Of a stretch of DNA of 64,000 nt, positions 50,197 to 58,578 are shown piece by piece; within the stretch, counting starts at the first letter, position 1; each line of letters begins with the position of its first letter. The stretch is from UMGS1901 sp934122115 (lineage in GTDB: Bacteria; Bacillota; Clostridia; TANB77; CAG-508). A model generated the notes under the pieces. That model was not told where the DNA came from. It did no database searches and saw nothing but the letters and a program-made list of their open reading frames with translations. The stretch lies in NCBI GenBank assembly GCA_934122115.1, contig CAKOVU010000003.1, forward strand, positions 62,001 through 126,000, read 5' to 3'. A program made the translations under genes and the position numbers.

Positions 50197-51444
50197 ATGC
50201 AGAATAAATTAGAACAAGCAATAAACATATTAGAGAAAAATAATCAACTACAAGTAGCTAAATTAATAAAAGTATTGAATAAAGAAAAACAAGAAAAATT
50301 AGTAAATCAAGTATTATCAATAGATTTTGAACAGTTAAATAACTTATATCATAAAGCAACTCAGAAACCGGAAATTCTAGAGAAAAAAATAGAATACATC
50401 AAATATGTAGATAAAAACAAATTATCAGAAGAAGAGTTGAATTTATACAAGTCAGAGGGAGAAAAAATAATAAAAAATAATCAATATGCTGTAGTTACTA
50501 TGGCAGGTGGGCAAGGAACTAGATTAGGTCATAAAGGACCAAAGGGCAGCTTTTTACTTAATGTAAAGCCACATCCTAAATATCTTTTTCAAATACTAGC
50601 AGAAGGCCTAATAAAAGCAAATCAAAAGTATAATGTTATTTTACCTTGGTACATAATGACAAGTACGGAAAACAACGATGAAACCATAAAATTCTTTGAA
50701 GATAATAATTATTTTGGTTATGATAAAAATTATATAAAATTCTTTGAACAGGGAAATTTACCATTAATATTAGAAAATGGCAAATTGGTAATAGATAAAG
50801 ATTATTCTATAAAATTAGCCTCTGATGGTAATGGAAGCATATACAAGGCAATGAGAAAAAATGGAATATTAGACGATATGAGAAAAAGAGGTATAAAGTG
50901 GATTTTTATAGGTGCAGTAGATAATGCATTACTAAATATGGTGGATCCAGTTTTGGTAGGTTTAACCATAGTGCAAGGAAATGAAACAGCTTCTAAATCA
51001 ATAGCAAAAAAAGATCCAACAGAAAAAGTAGGTGCGTTTTGTAAAGCAAACGGAGTTCCTGCTGTAATAGAATATAGTGAATTACCTAAAGAAATGGCCC
51101 AGCTGAGAGATGAAAATGGAGAATTACTATATGGTGAGGCACATATAATGTGCAATTTATTTACACTAGATGCAATAGAAAAAGTTTCAATGCAAGATTT
51201 AGAGTATCATGTAGCAAATAAGAAAACAGGATACATGGATGAAAACAATAATTTTATTGAAGTAACTGAGCCTAATGCATATAAATTTGAAGCATTTATA
51301 TTTGATGCATTTAATTACTTTGATAGTATTTCTGTTCTAAGAGGAAAGAGGGAAGAGGACTTTGCTCCAGTAAAAAATAAAGAGGGGAATGATAGCCCTG
51401 AAACGGCTATAAAATTGTATAATGATTATCACATGAATGATTAA
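50197..51444 (+). CDS. UDPGP family UDP-N-acetylhexosamine pyrophosphorylase (UAP1/AGX-like)
   Basis: The 415-residue enzyme (ATG 50197, AGGAGG at 50182-50187; the longer frame from 50119 lacks a site) makes a UDP-sugar from UTP and a sugar-1-phosphate. It matches eukaryotic UAP1 better than UGP1: MAGGQGTRLGHKGPKG at about 100-115, PWYIMTST, FFEQGNLP, ASDGNGSIYKAM, GAVDNALLNMVDP, and NGVPAVIEYSEL. In UAP1 these segments bind uridine and GlcNAc/GalNAc-1-P. It is followed 15 bases later by a GlmU whose own pyrophosphorylase site is lost, so it probably supplies UDP-GlcNAc in this cell. UDP-glucose synthesis is the alternative and is the usual automatic annotation. Confidence 0.82.
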   Translation: MQNKLEQAINILEKNNQLQVAKLIKVLNKEKQEKLVNQVLSIDFEQLNNLYHKATQKPEILEKKIEYIKYVDKNKLSEEELNLYKSEGEKIIKNNQYAVVTMAGGQGTRLGHKGPKGSFLLNVKPHPKYLFQILAEGLIKANQKYNVILPWYIMTSTENNDETIKFFEDNNYFGYDKNYIKFFEQGNLPLILENGKLVIDKDYSIKLASDGNGSIYKAMRKNGILDDMRKRGIKWIFIGAVDNALLNMVDPVLVGLTIVQGNETASKSIAKKDPTEKVGAFCKANGVPAVIEYSELPKEMAQLRDENGELLYGEAHIMCNLFTLDAIEKVSMQDLEYHVANKKTGYMDENNNFIEVTEPNAYKFEAFIFDAFNYFDSISVLRGKREEDFAPVKNKEGNDSPETAIKLYNDYHMND

Positions 51445-51459
51445 TGGAGGTAGATAATT

Positions 51460-52719
51460 ATGAAAAATATAACTGCATTAATAATGGCAGGGAAAAATGA
51501 TTCACAGATGGTATCTAAGAAAACACAATTTGCTCAAAGTATTTATGGAAAAGAAGTTATAAAAAGAGTAGTTGAATCTACAAGAAAAGCAGGAATTGAA
51601 GATATTGCAGTAATCGTTGGAAAAGATACAAAACAAGAAATTGAACAAATTTTACAAAATAGTGTAAAATACATATATCAAGATGAAGTTTTGGGAACTG
51701 GTTATGCAATATTAAAAAGTGTGGATTACTTAAAAGCTAAAGAAGGAAATGTAATAATATTAAATGGAAACATACCATTGATAAAATCAGAAACAATAAA
51801 AAAATTGGCAAAAAAAGCAGAAAAAGAAGAAAATGCAGGAACTATTTTGTCGGCTATTTCTAATAATCCAATTGGATATGGAAGAGTAATTAGAGATGTC
51901 AATAATATTAAGAAAATTGTAGAAGAATCTGATTTAGATGAAAAACAAAAGAGTATATTTGAAGTAAATGCTGGTGTTTATGTTTATAATATAAAAGAAT
52001 TATTAAATGTAATAGATAGATTACAAAAAAATAAAATAGGATTGTATTATATTACAGATATAATTGAAATGATGGCAGTACAAGGATTGAAAATAGGAGC
52101 TTTATTATTAGAAGATAATACGGAAGTTCTACCAGCAAATAATAAAATTCAGTTGGAAATATTAAATAAAATATTACGTATTAGAATAAATACAATGCAT
52201 ATGCAAAATGGAGTTACAATAGAAGATATAAATAGTACATATATTTATGATGATGTAAAAATAGGTATGGATACAATTATTAGGCCTAATACTACAATAA
52301 AATCTGGAGTTAAAATAGGTGAGGATTGTGATATAGGACCAAATGCTTACATAAGAGAAAATTGCGTGCTAGCAAATAAAGTAAAAGTTGGAAGCTTTGT
52401 AGAAATAAAGAAAGCGGTAATTGATGAAGGCTCTAAAGTTCCACATTTATCATATATGGGAGACTGCGAGATAGGCAAGAAAGTAAACATAGGCTGTGGA
52501 ACAATAACATGTAATTATGATGGAGTAAATAAGAATAAAACAAAAATTGGAAATGATTGCTTTATAGGTTCAAATGTAAACCTTGTTGCACCTGTAAAAA
52601 TTGGAGATAATGTATTAGTAGCAGCGGGTTCAACAATAACAGATGATGTTCCAGCAGATGCATTAGCTATAGCTAGACAAAGACAAATAGTAAAAGAAGA
52701 ATGGAATAAAAGAAATTAG
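51460..52719 (+). CDS. glmU: GlmU-type protein: intact glucosamine-1-phosphate acetyltransferase, degenerate pyrophosphorylase
   Basis: GlmU normally acetylates GlcN-1-P and then makes UDP-GlcNAc. In this 419-residue copy the left-handed beta-helix acetyltransferase is complete: EIKKA near 315-319, KVPHLSYMGD with His329 and Tyr332, and GCGTITCNYDG with Asn352 and Tyr353. The N-terminal domain keeps its fold (LGTGYA, GYGRVI, YYITDII) but not its catalytic residues: GKGTRM reads GKNDSQM, the PK of the next segment is TQ (Gln23 for Lys25 of E. coli) and LYGDVPL is LNGNIPL (Asn104 for the metal-binding Asp105). It cannot be expected to bind UTP-Mg. The UAP1-like gene upstream would fill the step. 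Confidence 0.88.
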   Translation: MKNITALIMAGKNDSQMVSKKTQFAQSIYGKEVIKRVVESTRKAGIEDIAVIVGKDTKQEIEQILQNSVKYIYQDEVLGTGYAILKSVDYLKAKEGNVIILNGNIPLIKSETIKKLAKKAEKEENAGTILSAISNNPIGYGRVIRDVNNIKKIVEESDLDEKQKSIFEVNAGVYVYNIKELLNVIDRLQKNKIGLYYITDIIEMMAVQGLKIGALLLEDNTEVLPANNKIQLEILNKILRIRINTMHMQNGVTIEDINSTYIYDDVKIGMDTIIRPNTTIKSGVKIGEDCDIGPNAYIRENCVLANKVKVGSFVEIKKAVIDEGSKVPHLSYMGDCEIGKKVNIGCGTITCNYDGVNKNKTKIGNDCFIGSNVNLVAPVKIGDNVLVAAGSTITDDVPADALAIARQRQIVKEEWNKRN

Positions 52720-52748
52720 AAGACTCTAAATGAGCCTTCTGTTTTTTT
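52718..52748. terminator. Terminator after glmU
   Basis: AGAAG-CTC (52718-52726) pairs with GAG-CTTCT (52732-52740) with one internal mismatch, followed by seven T (52742-52748). It lies between convergent genes. Confidence 0.75.
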
Positions 52749-53124
52749 ATAAAGAGTTATTACCAGGGATAAAATAATCAACTACACCATATATTAAAGC
52801 GCCTATTATTGCAGCTACCCATGAAATAGCATAACCAGCAACAAAATATTGCGTTACATATAATACGACTGCGGCTAAAACAAATCCTACAAATCCTTTA
52901 CCGAATGTGCTAGCATGTAATCCTGTAAATTTAGTAATTAAAAAATCAATTACAGTTAAAACAATAGCAGCGATTATTAAAGACCAAATATTATTTATTG
53001 AAAAACCAGGAGTAAAGAAAGCTGTGATAGCTAAAATTACGGCTGATGTAAGCAATCTCCATAATATTTGACCAAATGTACTGGTATTATCTGTAGTACT
53101 TTGGATTTCAACGTTACTACTCAT
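52747..53124 (-). CDS. Small membrane protein of the YvlD / phage holin 4-2 family
   Basis: The 125-residue protein has four hydrophobic helices and the glycine-bearing loops of the YvlD family (PF04020): ITAFFTPGFSINNIWSLIIAAIVLTVIDFLI and TGLHASTFGKGFVGFVLAAVVLYVTQYF. Despite the family name it is a normal chromosomal gene in Firmicutes, often linked to envelope-stress operons, and no phage genes are near. The minus-strand start at 53124 follows AGGAGGTTCCAT. It is convergent with glmU and divergent from the DUF421 gene. Function is unknown. Confidence 0.8.
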   Translation of the reverse strand: MSSNVEIQSTTDNTSTFGQILWRLLTSAVILAITAFFTPGFSINNIWSLIIAAIVLTVIDFLITKFTGLHASTFGKGFVGFVLAAVVLYVTQYFVAGYAISWVAAIIGALIYGVVDYFIPGNNSL

Positions 53125-53290
53125 ATGGAACCTCCTATTAAAAATTAGAGAAAGTACATAAACTTTTTAATATCTATAAAAGTATTATTTACACTTTTTT
53201 TATTATTATACATGTATTATAAAATAATGAATAATTAAACGAAAAAAACTAAAAATAAAAGAAAAATAGAGGTAAAGGAAAGATAGTTTT

Positions 53291-53983
53291 ATGCTAATTA
53301 TATTTTTTCGTTCAATTATATTATATATAGTAGTTTTAATAGTAATGAGATTAATGGGAAAGAGAGAAATAGGACAACTTCAACCATTTGAGCTTGCAAT
53401 ATCTATAATGATATCAGAGCTTGCTTCAATTCCTATGACTGAAGTGGGGATACCAATATCAAATGGTATTGTTCCAATTTTAGGATTATTATTGATGCAT
53501 TTAGTCATATCTTTCGCAAATATGAAAAGCATAAAAATAAGAGAGCTAATGTGTGGCAAACCTAGTATATTAATATATCAAGGTAGAATAGATGAAAAAG
53601 TGTTAAAAAAAGAAAGGTTTACCTTAAATGAGCTAGAGGAAAAATTAAGAAGCAATAATATAATGGATATTGGAGATGTAGAATACGCAATTCTAGAAAC
53701 AAGCGGTGATATATCTGTAATTCAAAAACCAAATAAAAGAACAGTAACACCGGAAGACTTAAACATCATGCCGGATTATGAAGGATTATCATACGATTTG
53801 GTTATTGATGGAAAGGTATTGGAAGATAATCTTCAAAAAATTGGAAAAAGCTATGAATGGCTAAAAGCACAAACAAATAAATTTCAAATGATGCCAGAGG
53901 AAGCACTAATAGTAACAATAAATGCAAAGGGAAAAATGTTTTGTCAGAAGCGAGAAGATTTGAAGAAGAAAGGAAAGAAATAG
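53291..53983 (+). CDS. DUF421 membrane protein (YetF-like)
   Basis: The 230-residue protein has three N-terminal helices (IIFFRSIILYIVVLIVMRLMGKREIGQLQPFELAISIMISELA is broken by the conserved RxxGKRxxGQLxxFE segment) and a C-terminal cytoplasmic part with RELMCGKPSILIYQGRIDE, FTLNELEEKLRSNNI and GDVEYAILETSGDISV, all typical of DUF421/YetF. In Bacillus such proteins are spore-membrane or germination-linked in some cases (YetF/YdfS). AGGTAAAGGAAAG lies upstream of the ATG. A DUF4363 gene starts right after it, a pairing common in Clostridia. Confidence 0.87.
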   Translation: MLIIFFRSIILYIVVLIVMRLMGKREIGQLQPFELAISIMISELASIPMTEVGIPISNGIVPILGLLLMHLVISFANMKSIKIRELMCGKPSILIYQGRIDEKVLKKERFTLNELEEKLRSNNIMDIGDVEYAILETSGDISVIQKPNKRTVTPEDLNIMPDYEGLSYDLVIDGKVLEDNLQKIGKSYEWLKAQTNKFQMMPEEALIVTINAKGKMFCQKREDLKKKGKK

Positions 53984-53985
53984 GT

Positions 53986-54384
53986 ATGCAAAAAGAAATG
54001 ATTATAGTTGTAATTATAATAATTGTAGTGTTGGCTGTGAATATAACAACAGATAAATATACAAACAACTGTGTTTCTGCAATAAACCTGAAGCTTGAAG
54101 AAATTTGCGATATGGCAAGTGCTAGTTTAGAAGAGGAAAGAGAAAATAACCAAATGATAGAAAAGATGGATGCATTAAGAGAAGAATGGAGCAATTTTAG
54201 CAAAAAATTAGCTTTTTATATTGAACATGATGAAATAGAAAAAGTTGATACATCCATTGTTGAGATAAATGAATATATAAAACTAGGATTATATGATGAA
54301 GCTATTCCTGAAATAAGAAAATGCAGTTTTATATTAGAACATATAAAAAACAAGGGAAAATTGCAAGTAATAAACTTATTTTAG
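53986..54384 (+). CDS. DUF4363 family membrane-anchored protein
   Basis: The ATG at 53986 is chosen over an in-frame upstream start inside the DUF421 gene; it gives a 132-residue protein that begins with one helix (MIIVVIIIIVVLAVNITTD) and continues as a helical bundle: NLKLEEICDMASASLEEE, MDALREEWSNFSKKLAFYIEHDEIEKVD and LGLYDEAIPEIRKCSFILEHI. This is the DUF4363 pattern (W..vkk.l...i.H.Eid.i). It lies two bases after DUF421. The tail overlaps the end of the minus-strand HD gene by 56 bases. Confidence 0.8.
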   Translation: MQKEMIIVVIIIIVVLAVNITTDKYTNNCVSAINLKLEEICDMASASLEEERENNQMIEKMDALREEWSNFSKKLAFYIEHDEIEKVDTSIVEINEYIKLGLYDEAIPEIRKCSFILEHIKNKGKLQVINLF

Positions 54385-54883
54385 CGTAAATTCTAGTTTC
54401 TTTAATTTTTGAGTTATAATAATCTTTGGCAGATTTCAATGCACTGTATTTATCAACCAATGTGATTATAAAAGTTTCCATATGTTTTGGAAAGGCAAAA
54501 AAGGTAACTGGCCACATATGTTTTACTATAATGTCTTTTTCTTTTTCATTTAAGTCAAATAGCTTTGAAGAATTTTCTAAAGCTATTTTAGGATGAATAA
54601 AAGCATGATAAGAGCTTAAATTCAACTCTTTTCTTGAATTACGCCAATCATACAAAAATAAGTCATGCAAAAGCCCAGCCCTTGCAGCCGAAACGTAATC
54701 AAGTTTTAATTTTTTACAGATTTTATATGATATATAAGAAACTTCTAAGCAATGTTGCAAACAGTTTGAGTTGTAATGTTGCCTGAAATTAGCCATTTTT
54801 TTAACAGTTGGATTTTTAAAAATATCCAAAATTATATTTATGTACTCTATATTATCTTGAGTGTTTATAGTATATTTAATCAT
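54329..54883 (-). CDS. HD-domain hydrolase
   Basis: The 184-residue protein has the HD metal phosphohydrolase signature: CLQHCLEVSYISYKICKKL (first His), AARAGLLHDLFLYDW (HD pair), HAFIHPKIALENSSKLF (further His) and a C-terminal VDKYSALKSAKDYY with the last Asp. This subgroup is annotated as HD superfamily uncharacterised proteins. The minus-strand ATG at 54883 follows AGAGGTAAAA. Its last 18 codons overlap the DUF4363 gene on the opposite strand, and the terminal ISLLLAIFPCFLYVLI looks like read-through rather than a conserved end. Substrate unknown. Confidence 0.8.
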   Translation of the reverse strand: MIKYTINTQDNIEYINIILDIFKNPTVKKMANFRQHYNSNCLQHCLEVSYISYKICKKLKLDYVSAARAGLLHDLFLYDWRNSRKELNLSSYHAFIHPKIALENSSKLFDLNEKEKDIIVKHMWPVTFFAFPKHMETFIITLVDKYSALKSAKDYYNSKIKETRIYAKISLLLAIFPCFLYVLI

Positions 54884-54955
54884 TTTTACCTCTTAAGTTA
54901 TTAATATGTTTCACAATTACATTATAACACACCTAATTTGAAATATAAATATAAT

Positions 54956-54984
54956 TTGACAAACTAAATTATATAATGTAAAAT
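54956..54984 (+). promoter_or_regulatory. Promoter of rnpB
   Basis: TTGACA (54956-54961) and TAAAAT (54979-54984) are 17 bases apart. A start about seven bases later would be at 54991, next to the first base of the RNase P RNA. Confidence 0.75.
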
Positions 54985-54991
54985 ATTATTT

Positions 54992-55329
54992 GGTAAGTTA
55001 AGTGATCGCGTATAGCACGGCCGAAAGGCGGCGTACGAGGAAAGTCCGGGCTCCATAGAGCAATGATGCTGGATAACGTCCAGTGAGGGAAACCTTAAGG
55101 AAAGTGCAACAGAAAATAACCGCCTATGTGGTAAGGATGAAAAGGCGAGGTAAGAGCTCACCGCCTTTGTGGAGACACAAAGGGTCAGTGTAAACCCCAT
55201 CTGGAGCAACACCGAGACAAGAAGGCTAAGACTGCTCGTCATCTTCTTAATTTGGTGGCTTGAGACATATAGCAATATATGTACTAGATAAATGATCACT
55301 CACGACAGAACCCGGCTTATAGGCTTACC
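54992..55329 (+). ncRNA. rnpB: RNase P RNA
   Basis: RNase P RNA is the catalytic subunit that removes tRNA 5' leaders. The hallmark cores are present: GAGGAAAGTCCGGGCTC near 55038-55055, AGAGCTCACCG, the GGTCAGTGTAAACCCC segment near 55184, and the 3' CACGACAGAACCCGGCTTA. P1 is formed by GGTAAG (54992-54997) with CTTACC (55324-55329). Total length of about 338 bases is normal for bacterial type A or B. The 3' end overlaps the stop codon of the convergent RluA-type gene. No T-run terminator is seen downstream. Confidence 0.97.
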
Positions 55330-56221
55330 ATTTATAATTTAATATTTGTTTCATATCACTTGGTAATTCTGAAGTAATTACCATTTTTTTATTTGTAAGT
55401 GGGTTAAAAAATTCTATTTTATAAGCATGCAAAGCTTGCCTAGCTATAAAAGGTGAAGTATTTCCATACAAACTATCGCCAATAATAGGATGACCAAGAT
55501 AACTAGTATGAACACGAATTTGATGGGTTCTACCTGTTATTAAATTTATATCCAAAACTGATAAACTGGTAGGAGAGCTTAATTCTTGTATTACTTTATA
55601 ATTCGTGATGGCAGAATCACCTAAAGGGTTAACACATCTTTCAATAATACTATTTTCTTTTCTAGCAATAGGAAAATCTATAATACCTTCTTTAAAATCA
55701 AAAATGCCCTCACAAATTGCAATATATTTTTTCTTTAAAATTTTGTGTTGCATTTGTTGTGATAATATATTATGAATATATTCATTTTTAGCGAAAATAA
55801 CAATTCCTGATGTATCTCTATCCAATCTATTTACAGGGCGAATTTTTTTATGTAATTTAATATTATCAAAATAAAATCTTACTCCATTTGAAAGACTATC
55901 CGCATAGTGCTGCATAGAAGGATGAACTGGTATTCCTGCAGGTTTATCTAATATTAAAAGCCCTTCATCTTCATATAGAATATTTAATTCCATTTCAGAT
56001 GGTAAAATATTAGAATTATCTTCTACAAAGTCTATTAATATAGTTATTTTATCATTTGGATTTAAAAATCTATCTAAATAAGTAGGCTCTCCATTAAGTA
56101 AAATTTTTTGTTCCTTTTTTAATTTTAATATAAGTCTAGCAGATAAATGAAATCTCTCTTTTAGAACTTGTCTTAAATATATGTAGTTATCTTCATTGAT
56201 TTTTGTGTATTCTAATATCAT
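55325..56221 (-). CDS. RluA family pseudouridine synthase
   Basis: The 298-residue protein modifies rRNA or tRNA uridines to pseudouridine. It has an N-terminal S4-like domain (LRQVLKERFHLSARLILKLKKEQKILLNGEP), the catalytic segment VNRLDRDTSGIVIFAKN with the essential Asp, LEKKYIAICEG-type strand, and LITGRTHQIRVHTSYLGHPIIGDSLYG. These define the RluA/RluD branch. It is on the minus strand with its start facing pta; its stop codon overlaps the rnpB 3' end. The exact target base cannot be told; RluD-like 23S activity is most likely by length. Confidence 0.93.
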   Translation of the reverse strand: MILEYTKINEDNYIYLRQVLKERFHLSARLILKLKKEQKILLNGEPTYLDRFLNPNDKITILIDFVEDNSNILPSEMELNILYEDEGLLILDKPAGIPVHPSMQHYADSLSNGVRFYFDNIKLHKKIRPVNRLDRDTSGIVIFAKNEYIHNILSQQMQHKILKKKYIAICEGIFDFKEGIIDFPIARKENSIIERCVNPLGDSAITNYKVIQELSSPTSLSVLDINLITGRTHQIRVHTSYLGHPIIGDSLYGNTSPFIARQALHAYKIEFFNPLTNKKMVITSELPSDMKQILNYKW

Positions 56222-56283
56222 AAATGCTCCTATTACAAAATAATAAAGGTATTATATCACAAATAATATATAAAAAATAGACC

Positions 56284-56312
56284 TTGTACTTTTCCGAATT
56301 TGCATATATAAT
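56284..56312 (+). promoter_or_regulatory. Promoter of pta-ackA
   Basis: TTGTAC (56284-56289) and TATAAT (56307-56312) are 17 bases apart, 32 bases before the pta ATG. Confidence 0.7.
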
Positions 56313-56344
56313 AAAGGAGTAAAATTAATTAGGAGGACATTAAT

Positions 56345-57349
56345 ATGACTTTTATAGATGCAATGAAAGAAAAGGCTAGAAAAGATATAAAAAATATTGT
56401 ATTGCCAGAAGCAGACGATGTAAGAGTTTTAAAGGCCACAGAAATGGTTTTAAATGAAGGTTTTGCTAATATAATATTAATAGGTGATACAGATGAAATT
56501 AAAAATCTGGCTAAAGAGAATAATATAAATATCGATGGAGTTCAAATAATAAATCCATTGACATCAACTAAACTTAGAAAATATTCTGATGATTTATATG
56601 AATTAAGAAAAGCAAAAGGAATGACTATTGAGCAGGCACAAGAACTTTTAAAAACAAATAGCAGATATTTTGCTACAATGATGGTAAAATCTGGAGATGC
56701 AGATGGATTTGTTTCAGGAGCAAATCACCCTACATCTGATACACTAAGACCAGCATTACAAATTTTAAAAACTGCACCAAATACCAAGTTGGTATCTGCA
56801 TTTTTTGTAATGGTAGTTCCAGAATGTGATTATGGAGAAAATGGAATTTTTGTTTTTGCGGATTGTGGGCTCAATGAATATCCTGATGCAGAAGCATTAT
56901 CAGAAATAGCAATATCATCAGCAGAAAGCTTTAAAGAATTAGTAGGAAAAGAACCTAAAGTAGCAATGCTTTCATATTCTACAATGGGAAGTGCACATTC
57001 ACCATTAACAGAGAAGGTTGTAGAAGCTACGAAATTATTAAAAAGCAAGAAGCCGGATTTGATATGTGACGGAGAAATACAATTAGATGCAGCTATAATT
57101 CCAGAGATAGCGGAAAGAAAAGCACCAAATAGCCCATTAAAGGGGGAATCTAATATTTTAATATTCCCAGATTTAGATGCTGGAAATATTGGATACAAAT
57201 TAACTCAAAGATTTGGAAAAGCAGAAGCATATGGGCCTCTATGCCAAGGAATTTCTAAAGCTGTAAACGATTTATCTAGAGGTTGTTCAAGCTCTGATAT
57301 AGCTGGTGTAGTAGCTATAACTGCAGTTCAAGCTCAAAATATAAAATAA
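56345..57349 (+). CDS. pta: Phosphate acetyltransferase
   Basis: Pta converts acetyl-CoA and phosphate to acetyl phosphate, the first step of acetate fermentation. The 334-residue form is the short Firmicute type without the N-terminal DRTGG regulatory part. Motifs are NIVLPEADDVRVLKATEM, DGFVSGANHPTSDTLRPALQ, FADCGLNEYPDAEALSEIAI, VAMLSYSTMGSAHSP, CDGEIQLDAAI and LIFPDLDAGNIGYKLTQRFG. AGGAGGACATTAAT precedes the ATG. It starts an operon with two acetate kinase genes. Confidence 0.97.
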   Translation: MTFIDAMKEKARKDIKNIVLPEADDVRVLKATEMVLNEGFANIILIGDTDEIKNLAKENNINIDGVQIINPLTSTKLRKYSDDLYELRKAKGMTIEQAQELLKTNSRYFATMMVKSGDADGFVSGANHPTSDTLRPALQILKTAPNTKLVSAFFVMVVPECDYGENGIFVFADCGLNEYPDAEALSEIAISSAESFKELVGKEPKVAMLSYSTMGSAHSPLTEKVVEATKLLKSKKPDLICDGEIQLDAAIIPEIAERKAPNSPLKGESNILIFPDLDAGNIGYKLTQRFGKAEAYGPLCQGISKAVNDLSRGCSSSDIAGVVAITAVQAQNIK

Positions 57350-57363
57350 AATAGGAGGTAAGT

Positions 57364-58557
57364 ATGAAAATACTAGTACTGAATTGTGGAAGTTCATCTT
57401 TAAAATATCAGTTAATTAATATGGAAGATGAAACAGTAATAGCTAAAGGCTATTTTGAAAGAATTGGTCATTATGATTCTTTTGTTACTCATAAAGTAAA
57501 TGGTGAAAAATACAGATATGATGTAATTGCTAGAGACCATGGGGAAGCAATAAAATTCGTATTAAAACAATTTACTGATCCGAAATATCCTGTAATTTCT
57601 AGCTTAGACGAAATAACTGCGATAGGTCATAGAGTAGTACATGGAGGAGAAAAATTTAAAGAATCAGTTATTGTAAATGAAGATGTGAAAAAGGGAATAG
57701 AGGATGCCATCGTATTTGCTCCACTACACAATCCTGCTCATTTGCAAGGAATAAAAGCTTGTGAATTAAATTTACCAGGGAAAGTAAATGTAGCAGTTTT
57801 TGACACAGCATTTCATCAAACAATGCCAAAAGAGCATTATTTATATCCAATACCATATGAATATTATGAAAAATATGGTATCAGAAAATATGGAGCTCAC
57901 GGCACATCTCATAAATATATAGCAAATAGAATAGCAGAATTATTGGGGAAGCCAATTGAAGATTTAAAAATTATTAGTTGTCATATTGGTCAAGGTGCAA
58001 GCATTTGTGCTATACAAAACGGAAAAAGCGTAGATACTTCCATGGGGCTAACGCCATTAGGAGGTGTAGCAATGGGAAGCAGGTCTGGAGATTTGGATCC
58101 ATCGGTTGTTACATTCTTGATGGAGAAAGAAAATTTAAATCCAGCTCAAATGGAACATATTTTAAATAAAAAATCTGGTTTATATGCATTATCAGGAATT
58201 TCTTCTGATAACAGAGATGTTGAAAGAGCCATTGCACAAGGTGATCAAAGAGCAATTGATTCTTTAAAAGAATACGATTATATTATTGCTCAATATATAG
58301 GAAAATATGCTGTTACAATGAACGGGGTGGATGTTATAACATTTACAGCAGGAGTTGGAGAAAAAGGACCTGTTACAAGATCTGATGTATGTAAATACTT
58401 AGGATTTATGGGTGTGGAGTTAGATGAAGAAATAAATAATACAACAAAAGATACGGAGAAAGATATTTCTAAAGAAAGTTCTAAGGTAAAAGTTTGGGTT
58501 GTTCCTACTAACGAAGAGTTAATGATAGCAAGGGAAACAGCAAATTTAATAAAATAA
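57364..58557 (+). CDS. ackA: Acetate kinase, first copy
   Basis: AckA uses acetyl phosphate to make ATP and acetate. The 397-residue protein has KILVLNCGSSSLKYQLI at the start, GHRVVHGGE (phosphate-binding Arg), VFDTAFHQTMP, YGAHGTSHKYIA (catalytic His), CHIGQGASICA, MGLTPLGGVAMGSRSGDLDPS and FTAGVGEKGPVTR. The canonical LNKKSGLYALSGISSDNRD segment is intact, so this copy looks like the standard enzyme. The GGIGEN loop reads AGVGEKG here. It starts 14 bases after pta with AGGAGGTAAGT. A second copy follows after 21 bases. Confidence 0.95.
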   Translation: MKILVLNCGSSSLKYQLINMEDETVIAKGYFERIGHYDSFVTHKVNGEKYRYDVIARDHGEAIKFVLKQFTDPKYPVISSLDEITAIGHRVVHGGEKFKESVIVNEDVKKGIEDAIVFAPLHNPAHLQGIKACELNLPGKVNVAVFDTAFHQTMPKEHYLYPIPYEYYEKYGIRKYGAHGTSHKYIANRIAELLGKPIEDLKIISCHIGQGASICAIQNGKSVDTSMGLTPLGGVAMGSRSGDLDPSVVTFLMEKENLNPAQMEHILNKKSGLYALSGISSDNRDVERAIAQGDQRAIDSLKEYDYIIAQYIGKYAVTMNGVDVITFTAGVGEKGPVTRSDVCKYLGFMGVELDEEINNTTKDTEKDISKESSKVKVWVVPTNEELMIARETANLIK

Positions 58558-58578
58558 AATTAATAAGGAGAAAAAATA

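Noticed and set aside
52747..53124. Prophage, because of a holin-family protein
   Set aside because: The YvlD family is chromosomal in Firmicutes and no phage structural or lysis gene is near.
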